The notes under the pieces: model-generated | The model's database searches: none | The model's input: the letters and a program-made list of their open reading frames with translations, nothing else | Told to the model about the DNA's origin: nothing | Position numbers and translations under genes: made by a program | Source of the DNA: Streptomyces aidingensis | GTDB lineage: Bacteria; Actinomycetota; Actinomycetes; Streptomycetales; Streptomycetaceae | NCBI RefSeq assembly: GCF_900112355.1 | Contig: NZ_FOLM01000014.1 | Coordinates: 112,678 to 176,677 of the forward strand | DNA length: 64,000 bases | Direction of reading: 5' to 3' | Shown: one piece after another, positions 51,661-59,310 of the stretch | How positions within the stretch are numbered: position 1 is the stretch's first letter | Layout of the letters: each line of letters starts with the position of its first letter

Positions 51661-51704
51661 GGCGCGGGCGGCCCCCCGGACTCTTCCCGGGGGCCGCCCG
51701 CGCC
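51661..51704 (+). terminator. Strong terminator after the amidase gene
   Basis: Sixteen-base perfect arms (51661-51676 and 51689-51704) with a 12-base loop lie 12 bp after the stop, separating the amidase gene from the GH6 promoter. Confidence 0.8.
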
Positions 51705-51718
51705 GCTACGTTCGGGTA

Positions 51719-51732
51719 TGGGAGCGCTCCCG
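51719..51732. promoter_or_regulatory. CebR-type operator upstream of third GH6 gene
   Basis: TGGGAGCGCTCCCG differs from the perfect palindrome at 28665 and 36374 only at the last base. It lies 61 bp before the GH6 start. Confidence 0.85.
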
Positions 51733-51793
51733 TACGTGCACCTGCCCGACGTCAGCCGCACGCCGCACGCATGTACCCGAGGAGAGCCGCCGC

Positions 51794-53188
51794 ATGTCCC
51801 TCCGACTCCTCCGACTCCGCCGACTCCGCCGGCCAGGACACCGCCGCCGCACCGGCGTCGCCGCCGCCCTGCTGCTCGTCCCGGCCCTGCTGCTGACCGG
51901 GGCCGGCCCGGTGGCCGGCGCCCATGCTTCCGGACCGCCGCCGCGCGCCGGCAACCCCTACCAGGACGCCCGGCTCTATGTGAACCCGGAGTGGTCCGCC
52001 CGTGCGGCCTCGGTGCCCGGCGGGGAGGCCGTCGCCGGCGAACCCACCGCCGTCTGGGTGGAACGCTCCTCCGCCATCACCGGGCCGGACGGACCGGCCG
52101 GGCGGACCCTGGGACTGGTGGACCATCTGGACGAGGCGGTGGCCCAGGACGCCGATCTGATCCAGATCGTGCTGCACGGCCTGCCCAACCGCTCCTGCCA
52201 CCGCCTGGACGCGGACGGCGAGCTGGGCCCGGGCGAGGTGGACCGCTACCGCACCGAGTTCATCGACCCCGTCATCGAACTGCTGGCCGATCCCGCCTAT
52301 GCCTCGCTGGAGGTGATGGCGTTGGTGGAGCCCGAGGCGCTGGCCAATCTGGTGGTCCACACCGGCTCCCGCCCCTGGACCACCTACCCCTGTGACCAGG
52401 CACTGGCGACCGGCGACTACCTGCTGGGGATCTCCTACGCCCTGGACCGGCTCGGCGAACTGCCGAACGTCTACAGCTATCTGGACGCCTCGCACCACGG
52501 GCTGATGGGCTGGGACGACAACTTCCACCCGTTCGCGGATCTGCTGCACACCGCGGCCACCATCGACGGGACGACCGTGGACGATGTGCACGGCATCGTG
52601 GTCAACGCCGCCGGCTACGGCGCCACGCACGAGCCCTACTTCGGCATCGGCGACTTCGTCCACGGCGTCTCTGTGCGCCAGTCGCGGTGGGTGGACTGGA
52701 ACAGCTATGCCGATGAACTGTCCTATGGACAGGCGCTGCGCCAGGAACTGATCGGCAAGGGCTTCGGCCCGGACCTCGGCCTGGTCATCGACACCTCGCG
52801 CAACGGCTGGGGCGGCCCCGGCCGCCCGGCCGGCTCCCCCGTCACCGGCGACGTCAACACCTATGTGGACGGCAGCCGCATCGACCGCCGCACCCACACC
52901 CTCCAGTGGTGCAACCAGGCCGGGGCCGGCCTGGGCGAGCGGCCGGCGGCCTCCCCCGGCCCGGCCGGGGTGGACGCCTACGCCTGGATCAAGCCGCCGG
53001 GGGAATCGGACGGAAGCGACGGCACCGGCCTGCCCCGCGACCACGGCGTCCTCCAGGACCGCCAGTGCGAGGTGACGGACCGCTGGGGCCATCCGACCCA
53101 GGCGCTGCCCGGCTCGCCGCACCGGGGCCGCTGGTTCCCCGAGCACTTCGCGGGCCTGCTCGCCAACGCCCATCCCCCGCTCGACTGA
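51794..53188 (+). CDS. Exo-type GH6 protein lacking both canonical aspartates (second copy)
   Basis: This 464-residue secreted GH6-fold protein is a close paralogue of the one at 34900-36333. The Arg-rich signal peptide ends near AGAHA. Conserved segments are LGLVDHLDEAVAQDADLIQIVLHGLP-type sequence, YLDASHHG, DTSRNGWGGPGRP, QWCNQAGAGLGERP and AYAWIKPPGESDGS. The two hallmark aspartates are changed in the same way: S134 (LPNRSC) and E181 (LVEPEALANLV). No cellulose-binding module is present. GAGGAG precedes the ATG, and a near-perfect CebR-type operator implies control with the cellulase set. Confidence 0.85.
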   Translation: MSLRLLRLRRLRRPGHRRRTGVAAALLLVPALLLTGAGPVAGAHASGPPPRAGNPYQDARLYVNPEWSARAASVPGGEAVAGEPTAVWVERSSAITGPDGPAGRTLGLVDHLDEAVAQDADLIQIVLHGLPNRSCHRLDADGELGPGEVDRYRTEFIDPVIELLADPAYASLEVMALVEPEALANLVVHTGSRPWTTYPCDQALATGDYLLGISYALDRLGELPNVYSYLDASHHGLMGWDDNFHPFADLLHTAATIDGTTVDDVHGIVVNAAGYGATHEPYFGIGDFVHGVSVRQSRWVDWNSYADELSYGQALRQELIGKGFGPDLGLVIDTSRNGWGGPGRPAGSPVTGDVNTYVDGSRIDRRTHTLQWCNQAGAGLGERPAASPGPAGVDAYAWIKPPGESDGSDGTGLPRDHGVLQDRQCEVTDRWGHPTQALPGSPHRGRWFPEHFAGLLANAHPPLD

Positions 53189-53213
53189 CATCGACGGGAG
53201 CATCCACAGGCCG

Positions 53214-53251
53214 CCGGGCGTCTTCGGAAGGTGGTCGCCGAAGGCGCCCGG
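53214..53251. terminator. Hairpin after third GH6 gene
   Basis: CCGGGCGTCTTCGG pairs with CCGAAGGCGCCCGG with one mismatch (53214-53227 and 53238-53251), 26 bp after the GH6 stop. The rest of 53252-53403 holds imperfect CCGTCCCC-type repeats and no gene. Confidence 0.6.
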
Positions 53252-53403
53252 CCCCGTCCCGCCGTCCGGTACCGGGCGGGTACGGTGGTGTCCGTCCGCC
53301 CATGCGACCGCCGCGCCCCGTCCGCCCGGAAGCCCGGCCCCGGACGCCCGCCCCGGAAATCCGTCCCCAAGGTCCGTCCCCGAAGTCCGTCCCGAAAGCG
53401 TTC

Positions 53404-54231
53404 ATGACCTTCTCCCCCACCCCGCTGCTCCGCTCCGCCGTGGCCCTCAGACTGCGCCGGGCCGGATGCGTCTTCGCCGAGGAGGAGGCGGAACTGCTGA
53501 TGACGGCCGCGCGGACGGTCGCCGAGCTGGACACGATGACCGGCCGCCGGGCCGGCGGCGAGCCGCTGGAACACGTCGTCGGCTGGGCCGGCTTCTGCGG
53601 CCTGCGGATCTTCGTGGACCCGGGCGTCTTCATACCCCGCCGCCGGACCGAGTTCCTGGTCCGGCACGCCGCCGGCCTGGACCGGCCCGCCGAGCCGGTG
53701 GTGGTGGACCTGTGCTGCGGCTCCGGCGCGGTCGGCGCCGCGCTTACCACTGCCCTGGACGGCGTGGCCGAGCTGCACGCCGCCGATATCGACCCGGCCG
53801 CCGTGCGCTGCGCCGGCCGCAATCTCGCCCCGCTGGGCGGCCAGGTCCACCAGGGTGACCTCTTCGCCGCGCTCCCGGCCCGCCTGCGCGGCCGGATCAC
53901 TCTGCTCACCGCCAACACCCCGTACGTCCCCAGCGGCGAGATCCCGTTGCTGCCGCCGGAGGCCCGCCTCCACGAACCCCGTGCCGCCCTGGACGGCGGC
54001 CCCGACGGGCTGGACGTCCAGCGCCGCCTGGCCGCCGAGGCCGCCGCCTGGCTCGCGCCCGGCGGCCACCTGCTGGTCGAGGCGAGCAGCCGCCAGGCCG
54101 GCGAAGCCGCCGCCGTCTTCACCGCCCACGGCCTGACCGCCCGGATCACCGCCTCCGAGGACCACGACACCACCGTCGTCACCGCCACCGCCACCGCCGC
54201 CGCGCCCGCCGGCACCGGCCGCTCCCGCTGA
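53404..54231 (+). CDS. PrmC-related protein (glutamine-N5) methyltransferase homologue
   Basis: This 275-residue SAM-dependent methyltransferase is related to the release-factor methyltransferase PrmC/HemK. The SAM motif is VVDLCCGSGAVGAAL. The segment VDPGVFIPRRRTEFLV corresponds to the PRxxTE motif of PrmC. The catalytic NPPY motif reads NTPY (171-174), which fits the actinobacterial PrmC-related group of unknown substrate rather than PrmC itself. No clear ribosome site precedes 53404. It lies 123 bp upstream of the terpene cyclase gene in the same orientation; a role in that cluster is possible but not indicated. Confidence 0.82.
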   Translation: MTFSPTPLLRSAVALRLRRAGCVFAEEEAELLMTAARTVAELDTMTGRRAGGEPLEHVVGWAGFCGLRIFVDPGVFIPRRRTEFLVRHAAGLDRPAEPVVVDLCCGSGAVGAALTTALDGVAELHAADIDPAAVRCAGRNLAPLGGQVHQGDLFAALPARLRGRITLLTANTPYVPSGEIPLLPPEARLHEPRAALDGGPDGLDVQRRLAAEAAAWLAPGGHLLVEASSRQAGEAAAVFTAHGLTARITASEDHDTTVVTATATAAAPAGTGRSR

Positions 54232-54354
54232 CGCGCCGGGCGCCCCACCGGCTCGGGGCGGGCCGGGCGGGCATACGCGGGAGCGCGCCGCGCACACCAC
54301 CGCGCGGGGAGTCACTGCCCCTTTCGGACGCGGACGGCGGGAAATCCTCAGGCC

Positions 54355-55044
54355 ATGGACATGACCGTGATCGCCGCCTCCAACGTCCTGTGGCTGGTGA
54401 TCTACCTTCTGATCATCCGGGCCGGCATCCGGGACCGCAGCTACGGGATGCCGGTGGTGGCGCTGTGCGTGAACCTCGCCTGGGAGGCCAACTACACCTT
54501 TGTGCGCCCCTACGAGGGCGGACTGTGGCTCACCAACGCCGCCTGGCTGCTCCTCGACTGCGGAATCCTGTACACGGTCGTGCGCTACGGGCCGGCCGAG
54601 TTCCGTCCGCTGCCCGCACGCCTGTTCCTGCCGTCCCTCGCGGCGCTCATGGTGATGTGCTGGTTCGGCACGGAGGCGCTCATCCGTCACTTCGAGGCCG
54701 GGAGCACCGTGGAGAACGGCGCCACCTACTCGGCGCTGGCGCTGAATCTGGCGATGTCCGGGCTGTTCCTGGCCATGCTGGCGCAGCGGCGCTCCGCCGC
54801 CGGACAGTCCCGCGTCATCGCCCTGGGCAAGCTGCTGGCCGGTCTGGGCGTGGCGGCCGGCGTCCGCCTCTGGGTGCGGGACGGCACGGTGAACGGCAGC
54901 GCGCTGCTGGACTTCCTGGTGGTGTCCGTGGTGCTGCTCGACGCCGCCTACCTCGCCGCGCTGCACGCCGTGGCCCGGGCGCGGGCCCCGGAAGCCGGCC
55001 CGGCCGGAGCCCGCCGGCCCGCACCGCGGACGGAGGCACCATGA
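54355..55044 (+). CDS. Membrane terpene cyclase (PaxB/DmtA-like)
   Basis: This 229-residue integral membrane protein has about seven hydrophobic helices. The segment YGMPVVALCVNLAWEANYTFVRP carries the conserved glutamate of small membrane terpene cyclases such as fungal PaxB-type enzymes and DmtA of drimentine biosynthesis. It would protonate and cyclise a farnesyl chain attached to an indole diketopiperazine. Its stop overlaps the cyclodipeptide synthase start (ATGA), which strongly supports this role. It is the first gene of a three-gene coupled unit. Confidence 0.82.
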   Translation: MDMTVIAASNVLWLVIYLLIIRAGIRDRSYGMPVVALCVNLAWEANYTFVRPYEGGLWLTNAAWLLLDCGILYTVVRYGPAEFRPLPARLFLPSLAALMVMCWFGTEALIRHFEAGSTVENGATYSALALNLAMSGLFLAMLAQRRSAAGQSRVIALGKLLAGLGVAAGVRLWVRDGTVNGSALLDFLVVSVVLLDAAYLAALHAVARARAPEAGPAGARRPAPRTEAP

Positions 55045-55787
55045 CAGCGCCCGCACCGCGACCGGCGACCGCCTTCGCCGTCGAGCCGCTCACCCGCAAC
55101 TGCCGCGATGTCCTCGTCCGGGGCGATCACGTGCTGATCGGCGTGTCCCCCGGAAACGGCTACTTCACCGAGACCCGCCTGACCGAGCTGCTGTGCTGGG
55201 CCGCCGGGGCGTTCCGGCGGATCGATGTGATGATCCCGGACTGCGCCGAGGCCGAGACCTGGATCGCTCTGGGCCACACCCCGGAGCAGGCCCGCCACAA
55301 GGCCCGGGCGAAGGCGCGGCGCGTCCGCAACCGCGTCACCCGGGCGTGGGCAGCCGCCGCCGTACCGGCCGCCGGATTCGGCCTGCACCTGCTGTCGGAA
55401 TTCACCGCCCTGCCCCGCTACCGGGCCCTGGTGCGGGAGACCGAACGGGCCCTGACCCGCGACGGCGGGCTGCACGAGGGCTACCGGCGGGCGGTGCACG
55501 CCGCGCTCCGCGCCCATCTGGCGGGCGCCGACCCCACGCCGGAGCAGACCCGCCGCGCCATGCGCTACCTCACCGCGGAGACGCCCTTCCTGCTGGACTC
55601 CCCCGGCCTGCTCGACGCGGCCAGCTCGGTGCTCGTCTACCACCGGCGCATGGAGTTCCTGGAACCGGTCTTCCTCGGCCGCACCCCGCTGCACCCGAGC
55701 CGGCACCAGGCGTTCGCCGTGGTCCGCCCGGCCGGCGCCGACGACGCCGGCGCCGACGCACCGGGCAACGGCGGGGACCCGGCATGA
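55041..55787 (+). CDS. Cyclodipeptide synthase
   Basis: This 248-residue enzyme joins two aminoacyl-tRNAs into a 2,5-diketopiperazine. Residues equivalent to the AlbC catalytic set are visible with a small offset: nucleophile S36 and N39 (VLIGVSPGNGYF), Y127, Y176 and E180 (YLTAETPF) and Y200. The residue after Y200 is His, so the key positions read N-Y-H rather than the N-Y-Q or X-Y-P patterns. Products cannot be read from the sequence, but the flanking prenyltransferase and terpene cyclase argue for a tryptophan-containing dipeptide. It is coupled at both ends by ATGA overlaps. Confidence 0.9.
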   Translation: MTAPAPRPATAFAVEPLTRNCRDVLVRGDHVLIGVSPGNGYFTETRLTELLCWAAGAFRRIDVMIPDCAEAETWIALGHTPEQARHKARAKARRVRNRVTRAWAAAAVPAAGFGLHLLSEFTALPRYRALVRETERALTRDGGLHEGYRRAVHAALRAHLAGADPTPEQTRRAMRYLTAETPFLLDSPGLLDAASSVLVYHRRMEFLEPVFLGRTPLHPSRHQAFAVVRPAGADDAGADAPGNGGDPA

Positions 55788-56683
55788 GCACCCGGGAGCT
55801 GGACGCGGCGGGCATCCGCGGCCCGCTGCTGCGCCACGCCTACCGCAGGTGCCGCCGGCTGCTCTCCGGGCGGGACCACGCCCTGCAGGGCTGGCTCCGG
55901 TCCCGGCTGCGGCCCGCCGTCCGGCCCTACTGGGACGCCATGTTCGCCTACTGCGGCTACGCCGACGACCTCACCGACGACCCGCACCGCGGCCCGGAGC
56001 GGCGCCGCGCGGACTTCGACCGCTTCGCCGCCCTGTCCTTCCGGATTCTCGACAGCGGCCCCGGCCGCGGACGGGGACAGGGGCGCGGACGGCCGCCGCT
56101 GCCCCGGCCCGGCACCGCGTACTCCGTCTGCCTGGCCTTCGCCGATCTGGCCCGCACCTGGCATCTGGACCGGGAGAGCATCGCGATCGCCGCCGCTGCC
56201 GCCCGGGACGACATCGCGGTCTCCGGCTACCGGACCGCGGCCGAGCTGGAACGCTACATGTACGGCGTCAGCGGCCAGCCCGCCCGCTGGGCCGGGGCCC
56301 TGCTCGGGCTGCGGGACGACGCCGGGCTGCTGGCATGGGGCTATGGCCTGCAGACCGTCGATTCCCTGCTGGATCTGGAGGAGGACCTGCGCCTGGGCAA
56401 GCTCTATCTCCCGCTGGAGGATCTCCGGCGGTGCGGCACCACGCGGGAGGAGACGGAGGCGGCGGTCGCGGCCCGCCGGGCCACCGACGGGCTGCGCCGG
56501 CTGGTCGGCGTGCAGGCGGACCGGGCCGGCCGCTATCTGGCCGAGGCCGCGGAACGGTTCCGGCCGGCCCCCGGGCCCGGGCACGAGGTCGTCCATCTGT
56601 CGCTCGGCCACGCCCGGCGGCTGGTGGCGGTCCTGGAGCAGTACGGCAACGACCCGTTCCGGGCGTTCAGCCCGCTCCGGTGA
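55784..56683 (+). CDS. Squalene/phytoene-synthase-like prenyltransferase (DmtC-like)
   Basis: This 299-residue trans-isoprenyl-diphosphate-synthase-fold enzyme has the first Asp-rich motif as YADDLTDD (D61-D66) and the second as QTVDSLLDLEEDL (D193-D197). In drimentine clusters a protein of this family (DmtC) attaches a farnesyl group to the indole of a cyclodipeptide. Its place directly after the cyclodipeptide synthase, with an ATGA overlap, supports that over carotenoid or squalene synthesis. A Gly/Arg-rich insert lies near residues 90-105. Its 3' end overlaps the convergent DUF6092-like gene by 17 bp. Confidence 0.87.
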   Translation: MSTRELDAAGIRGPLLRHAYRRCRRLLSGRDHALQGWLRSRLRPAVRPYWDAMFAYCGYADDLTDDPHRGPERRRADFDRFAALSFRILDSGPGRGRGQGRGRPPLPRPGTAYSVCLAFADLARTWHLDRESIAIAAAAARDDIAVSGYRTAAELERYMYGVSGQPARWAGALLGLRDDAGLLAWGYGLQTVDSLLDLEEDLRLGKLYLPLEDLRRCGTTREETEAAVAARRATDGLRRLVGVQADRAGRYLAEAAERFRPAPGPGHEVVHLSLGHARRLVAVLEQYGNDPFRAFSPLR

Positions 56684-57038
56684 GGCCGCCGGGCTCCCGG
56701 TCCCCGCCCTCCTCGATCACGGACACCACCTCGTCCAGCGCCCGGTCCAGCAGGGCGGGGAAGTCCGCCGCGCTCATCGGGCCGCACATGGTCTCCTCCA
56801 GCCGCTCCCGGACGCGGACCAGGCGCGGGTCGGGTCCGCCGCCGCAGAGGTCCAGCAGTTCCAGGGTGCGGCGGGCCCCGTCGGCGCAGCGTGCCACCCC
56901 GTAGCCGGGGGGCTCGTTGAGCAGGCCCCGGGCGCTGCTCAGCAGAAAGGCGGCCAGCAGGGTCAGCCCCTCGGCCGCCGCGGACGCCGGCGGCCCCGGC
57001 GGCACCGGAGGCACCGGAGGCTCAGTCCCATGACTCAT
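56667..57038 (-). CDS. DUF6092-like small protein
   Basis: This 123-residue soluble, mainly helical protein has a Pro-rich N-terminus and the segment FLLSSARGLLNEPPGYGVAR, which I recognise as DUF6092 from streptomycetes. The function is unknown. Its start overlaps the 3' end of the nitroreductase gene by 17 bp, and its own end overlaps the prenyltransferase gene on the other strand by 17 bp. The tight link to the nitroreductase suggests a partner subunit. Confidence 0.72.
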   Translation of the reverse strand: MSHGTEPPVPPVPPGPPASAAAEGLTLLAAFLLSSARGLLNEPPGYGVARCADGARRTLELLDLCGGGPDPRLVRVRERLEETMCGPMSAADFPALLDRALDEVVSVIEEGGDREPGGLTGAG

Positions 57039-57555
57039 ATCTGATCACCTCGCTGCGCTCCCGGCGGGCGGCCGGCTCCGGGATGCGGGCGGGCCGTCCG
57101 AGCGGCACCAGCAGCAGCGGTTCCAGGGCCGGCGGCAGCCGCACCAGGCGCCGCACCGCCGCGCGGTCGAAGCTGCTCACCGGACAGCCGCCCAGGCCCA
57201 CGGCATGCGCGGCCAGCAGCAGATTCTCCACCGCCATGGCGACGCACAGCATGCCCGCGTCCCAGGGGGCGGCCGGCTCGCCGACCGCCCGGTCGCGGTC
57301 GAAGCACGCCACCACCACCAGCGGCGGCAGGCCGATCATGCCGGGTGCGAAGGCGCGCAGGCACCGCACCATGCGCGGAGCGCGCACCGCGAGAAAGCCC
57401 CACGCCTGCTTGTTGGCCGCCGTGGGGGCGGTGACCGTGACCTCCAGCAGCCGGTCCAGCAGTGCGTCGTCCACCGGCTCGGCGGTGTAGCGGCGGACCA
57501 CCGCCCGGCCGCGCAGCACCCGCAGCACCTCCTCGCCCTCACCGGTCGGCTCCAC
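57022..57555 (-). CDS. Nitroreductase-family flavoprotein
   Basis: This 177-residue FMN-dependent nitroreductase-fold protein has RAVVRRYTAEPVDDALLDRLLEV and TAPTAANKQAWGFLAV near the N-terminus and GGCPVSSFDRAAVRRLVRLP near the C-terminus, all typical of the family. The GTG at 57555 is chosen because GAGG stands before it and further upstream residues are low-complexity; the frame is open to 57681. Cyclodipeptide oxidases also pair a nitroreductase-like subunit with a small overlapping partner, so a tailoring role for the adjacent diketopiperazine pathway is possible. The opposite strand placement makes this tentative. Confidence 0.82.
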   Translation of the reverse strand: MEPTGEGEEVLRVLRGRAVVRRYTAEPVDDALLDRLLEVTVTAPTAANKQAWGFLAVRAPRMVRCLRAFAPGMIGLPPLVVVACFDRDRAVGEPAAPWDAGMLCVAMAVENLLLAAHAVGLGGCPVSSFDRAAVRRLVRLPPALEPLLLVPLGRPARIPEPAARRERSEVIRYESWD

Positions 57556-57808
57556 CCCGTCCTCGCCTCCCCCGCGGGTGCCCGCAGGTACCCGCGTCCC
57601 GTCCGTGCGGCCGGCCCGGCCGCCGTGTCCCGGTTCTCCCCCGCCCCCGCGCCGCCGCCACGCCCCGCGCGCCGCGTTCACCCGTCCGAGCGAGCGCGCA
57701 CCGTGGAACGAGGGGTCCCGGACACCGGACGGACATGAGCTTCGAGGCCGCGGCCGTCGACGCGGTATGCCCCGCCGCCCGCGGCCTCCGGGGCCCCGGC
57801 CGGCCGCG

Positions 57809-58555
57809 TCAGCCCACGATCACGAAGCTGAAGTCGCGGTCGGCAAGTGAGCCGTCGCTGGCGCTGGTGAAGATCTCGGCGCGGGCGGTGCCCACGGTGG
57901 CCAGATGCGCGTCGTCCGCCATCCACCAGTTGCTGCCCCAGATGCTGACCGCGCCGCTGGGCACCCCGGGGAAGGGCACGCCGAACTCGATGACATACCG
58001 GCCCGCGCCCCGCTTGGAGACGGTGAAGTTGCCGCTGCCGCCGGCGATCGAGGCATCGGCGCGAATGGTCCCGCGCACCATCATCCGCCCGGTCCCCCCT
58101 CCGTCGTCGTCGCCGTCGTCGGGGGCGGCGCGTCGCAGGTGCAGCGTGGTGCCGTAGTAGTCGTCCAGCCAGATCCGGCGCTCCGGGCCATCGCCCTCCA
58201 GGGCCGGGTTGCCGAGGACGACGGGGCTGCCGCTGCCCGGATTGACGGTGACCGTGACGTCTTCCAGGCACCAGGCCGAGCCGGGACCCGCGGGCGCCAG
58301 CCGCAGATAGGCGGGGAAGCGGTCGAGGTCGGCGGTGTCCAGGCCGGGTGAGCGCGGGTCATTGAATTCCGCGTCGAAAACATCGGCCTCCTCGCCGAGG
58401 GTGAAGGTGTCCTCGGCACCACGGGCGAGCCCGGCCGCGCTCTTGCGCAGCCGGAACTCCCGTCCGGCAAGGCCGAGGTAGACGGCGCCCACGGTTTCGG
58501 CACCACGGACGTCGGCGGTGTGAATCCGGACCGTGATCGAGATGATGGCCGGCAT
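57809..58555 (-). CDS. PLAT/LH2-like domain protein
   Basis: This 248-residue protein has no signal peptide. The N-terminal 115 residues look like a PLAT/LH2 beta-sandwich (ISITVRIHTADVRGAETVG, VYLGLAGREFRL, then WCLEDVTVTVNPG), a fold that binds lipids or proteins. The second half is a beta-rich domain of unknown type (GRMMVRGTIRADASIAGG... RAEIFTSASDGS). An acidic DDGDDDGG stretch lies between. AGGAGGT precedes the ATG at 58555. Neighbours give no functional clue. Confidence 0.68.
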   Translation of the reverse strand: MPAIISITVRIHTADVRGAETVGAVYLGLAGREFRLRKSAAGLARGAEDTFTLGEEADVFDAEFNDPRSPGLDTADLDRFPAYLRLAPAGPGSAWCLEDVTVTVNPGSGSPVVLGNPALEGDGPERRIWLDDYYGTTLHLRRAAPDDGDDDGGGTGRMMVRGTIRADASIAGGSGNFTVSKRGAGRYVIEFGVPFPGVPSGAVSIWGSNWWMADDAHLATVGTARAEIFTSASDGSLADRDFSFVIVG

Positions 58556-58863
58556 GACGGACCTCCTGGGTCGGGGTTGTGCGGGTCCGGAGCCTGGCTG
58601 CCCGTATGGCCGGGACGGCAGTCCACCCGCACGAGTGCCACCGGTGTGCCGGGCGGCGCGGCGTCCCGGAACGCGCCCCGTGGCGCTTCCGGCTCCGGTG
58701 ATGTCCTCGGATGTGCCGCGGTACCGGTCGGTGAGAGGCGGGCGTGACACCTGTGCGCTGCCCGGGGATGGCGAACCGGTAGTTGTGCGTGCCGACGTGC
58801 CGTTTCCCTTTCCGGCCGCGTGACCGGCTGCCGGTCATCCGGCAGCCGGTCGCGACCGCCGCG
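58556..58863. other. 308-bp intergenic region between PLAT and DUF397 genes
   Basis: No gene is supported here. The left part should hold the promoter of the PLAT gene. The right end holds the hairpin described at 58822-58851. Confidence 0.5.
58822..58851 (-). terminator. Terminator of the DUF397/HTH operon
   Basis: Thirteen-base perfect arms (58822-58834 and 58839-58851) with loop TCAT lie 12 bp after the stop of the last DUF397 gene. Confidence 0.8.
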
Positions 58864-59082
58864 TCAGGGAGTGAGCTCCCCGGTCTTCATCGCGGCAACA
58901 AAGCCCCTCCAGGCCGGTGCCCGGAAGACGAAGGCCGGGCCGGCCGGGTCCTTCGAGTCCCGGACGGCCATCACACCCCCGCCCAGCCGCGCCCCGGCGA
59001 CACAGGCGCCGCCCTGGTCATTGCTGTGGCTGGAGGTGAACCACTCGGCATGGCCCAGAGAGCCGGTTCCCCTGGTCCTCAT
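58864..59082 (-). CDS. DUF397 protein (second copy)
   Basis: This 72-residue DUF397 protein carries WFTSSHSNDQGGACVAGA, VAVRDSKDP-type and PAWRGFVAAMK segments. DUF397 proteins accompany HTH-DUF5753 regulators such as WhiJ and are thought to modulate them. The start at 59082 overlaps the stop of the preceding DUF397 gene (ATGA). A 131-bp stretch is nearly identical to that gene, so this is a recent tandem duplicate with a divergent C-terminus. Confidence 0.88.
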   Translation of the reverse strand: MRTRGTGSLGHAEWFTSSHSNDQGGACVAGARLGGGVMAVRDSKDPAGPAFVFRAPAWRGFVAAMKTGELTP

Positions 59083-59268
59083 GCTGCGACCGCCCCTGCC
59101 TTTAGCGCCGTGACGAAGCTGTTCCATACATCGCCGGGGAAGACGAAGGCCGGGCCGGCCGGGTCCTTCGAGTCCCGGACGGCCATCACACCCCCGCCCA
59201 GCCGCGCCCCGGCGACACAGTTGCCGCCCTGGTCATTGCTGTGGCTGGAGGTGAACCAGTCGGCATGG
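58923..59268. repeat. 131-bp direct repeat in the DUF397 pair
   Basis: Bases 58923-59053 and 59138-59268 (offset 215) differ at only three positions by eye. They cover most of the two DUF397 reading frames and mark a recent duplication or gene conversion. Confidence 0.9.
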
Positions 59269-59306
59269 CGGAGAGAGCCGGTTCCGGTTCCTGTGCTGGT
59301 GATCAT
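59079..59306 (-). CDS. DUF397 protein (first copy)
   Basis: This 75-residue DUF397 protein has WFTSSHSNDQGGNCVAGA and VWNSFVTALKAGAVAA. It begins 4 bp after the stop of the HTH-DUF5753 gene, so regulator and DUF397 proteins are co-translated. The next DUF397 copy overlaps its stop. Such small proteins are thought to bind or antagonise their cognate HTH protein. Confidence 0.9.
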   Translation of the reverse strand: MITSTGTGTGSLRHADWFTSSHSNDQGGNCVAGARLGGGVMAVRDSKDPAGPAFVFPGDVWNSFVTALKAGAVAA

Positions 59307-59310
59307 CGCG

